Assembly (NCBI GenBank): GCA_001871755.1
Contig: MNXL01000013.1
Coordinates: 1 to 6,800 of the forward strand
DNA length: 6,800 nt
Source: Anaerolineae bacterium CG2_30_64_16
GTDB lineage: Bacteria; Chloroflexota; Anaerolineae; CG2-30-64-16
Direction of reading: 5' to 3'
A program made the position numbers and the translations under genes. The number at the start of each line of letters is the position of its first letter. Position 1 is the first letter of the stretch. Of this stretch, positions 4,398 to 6,800 are shown piece after piece. The notes beneath the pieces were generated by a model. It was not told where the DNA came from. It ran no database searches and saw only the letters and a program-made list of their open reading frames with translations.

Positions 4398-5426
4398 TCA
4401 AAGCCCGACCGCCAGTCGCTCGGGTCGCCCGCGATAATCGTCCCAGACCGCCCGGCCTTCCGTCAAAGCCGTGAGAAGTTCCGTGAGACGCGCGTTGATC
4501 GGGGTCGCCACACCCGTCTCGCGGCCATAGCGGGTCACCGCGCCATTCAGCCAGCCGACCTCCGATCGTTTGCCCGCGTTCAGGGCCGCGTGCAAAGAAG
4601 GCATCTTGCTGCCCCGCCCACCCGAGACGAAACCGCGCAGGCCCAGGGCCAACCAGGGGATTGGCAGCCGCCGGGCCAGCGGCGCCAACCAGGGGAAAGG
4701 ATAACCGGCCAACGCCACGGGCCGGATCGCCAGGCCGGCCATCACCGCCAACGCCTCCTGCCAGGCGCCCGCCTCCAGCCGGGACGCGACCGGATCGGCC
4801 ATCACCTGCGCCGGGGTCCAGTCGAGGATGGCCGAGGCCGCGTTGGCCAGGATGTTCATCAGCAGCTTGGTCCACTTCAGGCCGCGATAGTCGGCAAAGC
4901 GGCCCACGCTGAACCCGGCGCCGGTCAACGCCGCTGCGACCGCGTCTACCGCCGCGCCTGCGGCCACCGGCGCCAGCCCAATCTTGTACGTTGGCCGGTG
5001 CACCTGGACCTGGCCCGGCGCGGGCGCCGCCACGGGCGTGTTGAGCGCGCCGGCCAGCACCCGGTCGGCGCCCACCGCGGCTGCCAGCGCCTCCTCGTTG
5101 CCGACCCCGTTCTGGAGGGTGAGCAGTGGTGGCGGCATCTGGGTCGCGGCGGTCAACCTGGCGATCACCGTGGCGGTGTCGTATGCCTTTACCGTCACCA
5201 GGGCCAGGTCGTAGCCGCTTTCAGCAAACGCGGTGGCGATGCCGTCCACCGCAGCCACTTCCGCCACGCGCCGGCGGCTGTCCGGCGCGATCAGCGTCAG
5301 CCCGCGGTCGCGCACCGCCTCGACCAGGGCCGGCCGGCCCACCAGCGTCACCGCGTGACCGGCCAACGCCAGCCTGGCGCCCAGCAACGACCCCACCGCA
5401 CCCGCGCCGATAATCAAGATACGCAT
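4398..5426 (-). CDS. panE: Ketopantoate reductase family protein (PanE/ApbA type)
   Basis: The 342-residue product opens with the NADP-binding Rossmann motif GAGAVG (7-12) and has Arg31 after the second strand, as in NADPH users. Residues matching E. coli PanE are present at the correct spacing: Asn106 in LQNGVGNE (E. coli Asn98), Lys187 with Asn191 and Asn195 in KLLMNILAN (Lys176, Asn180, Asn184), and Ser277 with Glu289 twelve residues later (Ser244, Glu256). PanE reduces 2-dehydropantoate to pantoate in coenzyme A synthesis. The protein is about 40 residues longer than E. coli PanE, with the extra Pro/Leu/Gly-rich stretch near 235-275, and the family contains paralogues of other specificity, so the substrate is likely but not proven. 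The ATG at 5426 directly precedes the Rossmann fold; no clear ribosome binding site is seen. It follows the GlpC-like gene by 75 bases. Confidence 0.8.
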   Translation of the reverse strand: MRILIIGAGAVGSLLGARLALAGHAVTLVGRPALVEAVRDRGLTLIAPDSRRRVAEVAAVDGIATAFAESGYDLALVTVKAYDTATVIARLTAATQMPPPLLTLQNGVGNEEALAAAVGADRVLAGALNTPVAAPAPGQVQVHRPTYKIGLAPVAAGAAVDAVAAALTGAGFSVGRFADYRGLKWTKLLMNILANAASAILDWTPAQVMADPVASRLEAGAWQEALAVMAGLAIRPVALAGYPFPWLAPLARRLPIPWLALGLRGFVSGGRGSKMPSLHAALNAGKRSEVGWLNGAVTRYGRETGVATPINARLTELLTALTEGRAVWDDYRGRPERLAVGL

Positions 5427-5475
5427 TACTCGTTACTCGTCACGTATACTCGCCACGGTCATAAAGTGAGGTTGT

Positions 5476-5491
5476 CCGATGCCCGCATCGG
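5476..5491. repeat. Small hairpin between the GlpC-like and PanE-like genes
   Basis: CCGATG and CATCGG surround a 4-base loop in the 75-base gap between the two genes. On the minus strand no T-run follows, so it is not a clear terminator. Confidence 0.4.
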
Positions 5492-5492
5492 C

Positions 5493-5544
5493 GTCACCTT
5501 GTCACAAGCCCCGCACGGTGTTGGCGGGGCCGGTCACCTTGTCA
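5493..5544. repeat. Pair of identical 12-bp direct repeats at the GlpC 3' end
   Basis: GTCACCTTGTCA occurs at 5493-5504 and again at 5533-5544, 40 bases apart. The first copy covers the stop codon of the GlpC-like gene and is part of the dyad CTTGTCACAAG (5498-5508). They may mark a small duplication that altered the end of the protein. Confidence 0.5.
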
Positions 5545-6800
5545 AGTATACTTAGCCCGTACGCCTCGGCCAACACCTGCACTGTGTGCACCACGGGGAT
5601 GCCGGTCTTGCTGGCGATGTTCCAGCGGCAGGTCTCATTGTCGCAGATGGCGAGATCCGCGCCCGAGGCGACGATCCAATCGAACAGCGGCTCGCCGACC
5701 CGGTGCGCGATCTCGTACTTCTCGTGCTTGTAGCCGTACGTGCCGGTGATGCCGCAGCAATCGTGGCCCAGGTCCAAGATCGTCAGCCCGGGGACCAGGC
5801 CCAACAGGTCCAGCGCCGGCTGGCCGATGCGGTGCAACTTCTGATGGCACGACGTGTGATACGGGATGGTCCGGTCCAGCGGTACGAAGTCGGTCTTCAG
5901 CCGGCCCGCCTCATGCTGCAACCACAGGAACTCGCTGATGTCGTAGATGTGCCGGCCCAGCGCGCGGGCGTCCTCGGTGTGAATGCCCAGGATTTCCTGG
6001 TAGTCCGACTTCAGCTCCAGGCCGCAACTGGTGCCCCCGACCACGATCGGGATCCCCTGGCCGGCATAGGGTAGCAGCTTCTTGATGTTCGCGTACGCCT
6101 GGCGCCGTGCGCCGGCGAAGTCGCCGTTGGACTGCATGGGCAGCCCGCAGCAAACCTGATCGGGCAGCAACACCTCGAAGCCGTTGTGCTCCAGGATGGT
6201 GACGATCGCCCTGCCCACCTCCGGCTCATACTGGTTGGTGGCGCAGCCGTGGAAATAGGCCACCTTCGGCGCACCCACGGGGGTCGGCGCCTTCTCCCGT
6301 TGATGCTCGCCGAAGAACCAATCCCGGAATTTTCGAAAATGGAAGGTCGGGAAGGGCGCGCGGCGATCGATGCCCAGGGCAACCTCCAGCACCGCCCGCA
6401 CCGGCTTGAGCGTCATGGCGAAGTTGGCGACCGGGGCCACCAGTCCGCCCACCTGGCCCAGCAGCTCGTTACGCCCCAACAGCCAGTTCCGCACCAGGTG
6501 CGGATCGGCCGGGTTGCGCTGCAGGTCGCGAGCGCGCTGCGCCGCCTTGGCCACCGTGTTGATCTCCATCACGCGCACGCCGTGCGGACAGACCAGCGTG
6601 CAGATGCCGCAGCCCGAACAATAGTCCAGCGAATGGTCGGGGGACGGCGCATGGGGGTCGCGGAAACGCTGCGCCTGCGGCCCGACGTATTTTGGGCCCG
6701 GAAAGAGGTCGGTCACCGGCACGACCGGGCACGCGCTGGTACAGATGTTGCACTTGACGCAGAGATCGGCGGTGCGCTTGACGTCTTCGAGCAGGGCCGG
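5502..6800 (-). CDS. glpC: Anaerobic glycerol-3-phosphate dehydrogenase subunit C-like Fe-S protein, N-terminus beyond right edge
   Basis: The frame is open to the right edge, giving 432 visible residues, numbered here from the edge. The first [4Fe-4S] motif is CVKCNICTSACP (14-25) and the second is CSGCGICTLVCP (61-72). Two CCG domains follow: Cys186 with CysCysGly at 217-219, and Cys318 with CysCysGly at 348-350, ending in a motif with Cys391 (DNETCRW). The segment around FPGPKYVGP and the CCGITGTYG-K-EKY motif closely resemble GlpC of the GlpABC complex, in which GlpC passes electrons from glycerol-3-phosphate oxidation towards menaquinone at the membrane. A GTG codon at 6722 could be taken as a start, but it is an internal valine, because the first cluster lies in frame upstream of it. 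Only some 10-20 residues are probably missing. Related LutA/HdrD-type proteins are the alternative. glpA and glpB would be expected further right. Confidence 0.82.
   Translation of the reverse strand, partial: PALLEDVKRTADLCVKCNICTSACPVVPVTDLFPGPKYVGPQAQRFRDPHAPSPDHSLDYCSGCGICTLVCPHGVRVMEINTVAKAAQRARDLQRNPADPHLVRNWLLGRNELLGQVGGLVAPVANFAMTLKPVRAVLEVALGIDRRAPFPTFHFRKFRDWFFGEHQREKAPTPVGAPKVAYFHGCATNQYEPEVGRAIVTILEHNGFEVLLPDQVCCGLPMQSNGDFAGARRQAYANIKKLLPYAGQGIPIVVGGTSCGLELKSDYQEILGIHTEDARALGRHIYDISEFLWLQHEAGRLKTDFVPLDRTIPYHTSCHQKLHRIGQPALDLLGLVPGLTILDLGHDCCGITGTYGYKHEKYEIAHRVGEPLFDWIVASGADLAICDNETCRWNIASKTGIPVVHTVQVLAEAYGLSILDKVTGPANTVRGL

Noticed and set aside
4590..5555. Plus-strand ORF of 321 codons
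   Set aside because: It is a shadow of the PanE-like gene, rich in Arg, Gln, Gly and His as expected of antisense reading in GC-rich DNA.

Overview
The window reads as a GC-rich bacterial chromosome in which every supported gene is on the minus strand. A lower-GC block with the anatomy of an integron gene-cassette array sits in the middle. The host genes (a DUF2207 membrane protein with a glycine-only tail, a ketopantoate-reductase-family enzyme and a GlpC-type iron-sulfur subunit) suggest a free-living environmental bacterium. Chloroflexota would fit, but that is only a weak guess because nothing here is diagnostic of a phylum.

Layout in the direction of transcription, from high to low coordinates. 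(1) 6800-5502: a GlpC-like protein with two ferredoxin clusters and two CCG domains, the third subunit of anaerobic glycerol-3-phosphate dehydrogenase; its N-terminus lies beyond the right edge. (2) 5426-4398: a PanE/ApbA-family reductase with all recognisable catalytic residues, followed by a strong hairpin (4390-4351). (3) 4289-4093: a gene-free stretch with an inverted repeat and a perfect-consensus promoter, TTGACA-N17-TATAAT (4243-4215), pointing into the array. (4) 4091-2374: three consecutive cassettes separated by three attC-like sites (C 3890-4005, B 3093-3215, A 2368-2473). The first cassette has no gene, the second holds a BrnT toxin and a small non-RHH partner, and the third holds a DUF4160/DUF2442 pair. 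(5) 2345-1982: a chromosomal flank with a second good promoter, a short ORF that may be a toxin remnant, and an inverted repeat resembling an attC. (6) 1930-1: the DUF2207 gene, which runs off the left edge inside its glycine-rich tail.

The strongest observation is the array. In minus-strand reading, the core site at the 5' edge of each cassette is the reverse complement of the R'' core at its 3' end: GTTTTCC with GGAAAAC, GTTAGGC with GCCTAAC, and GTTGGC with GCCAAC. This is expected if each cassette was once a circle with its own attC that was cut between G and TT. Both gene-bearing cassettes encode toxin-antitoxin-like pairs, as often seen in sedentary arrays. No integrase is visible, so within this window it is a CALIN-type array (attC cluster lacking an integrase). 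The perfect promoter just upstream could act as its Pc promoter.
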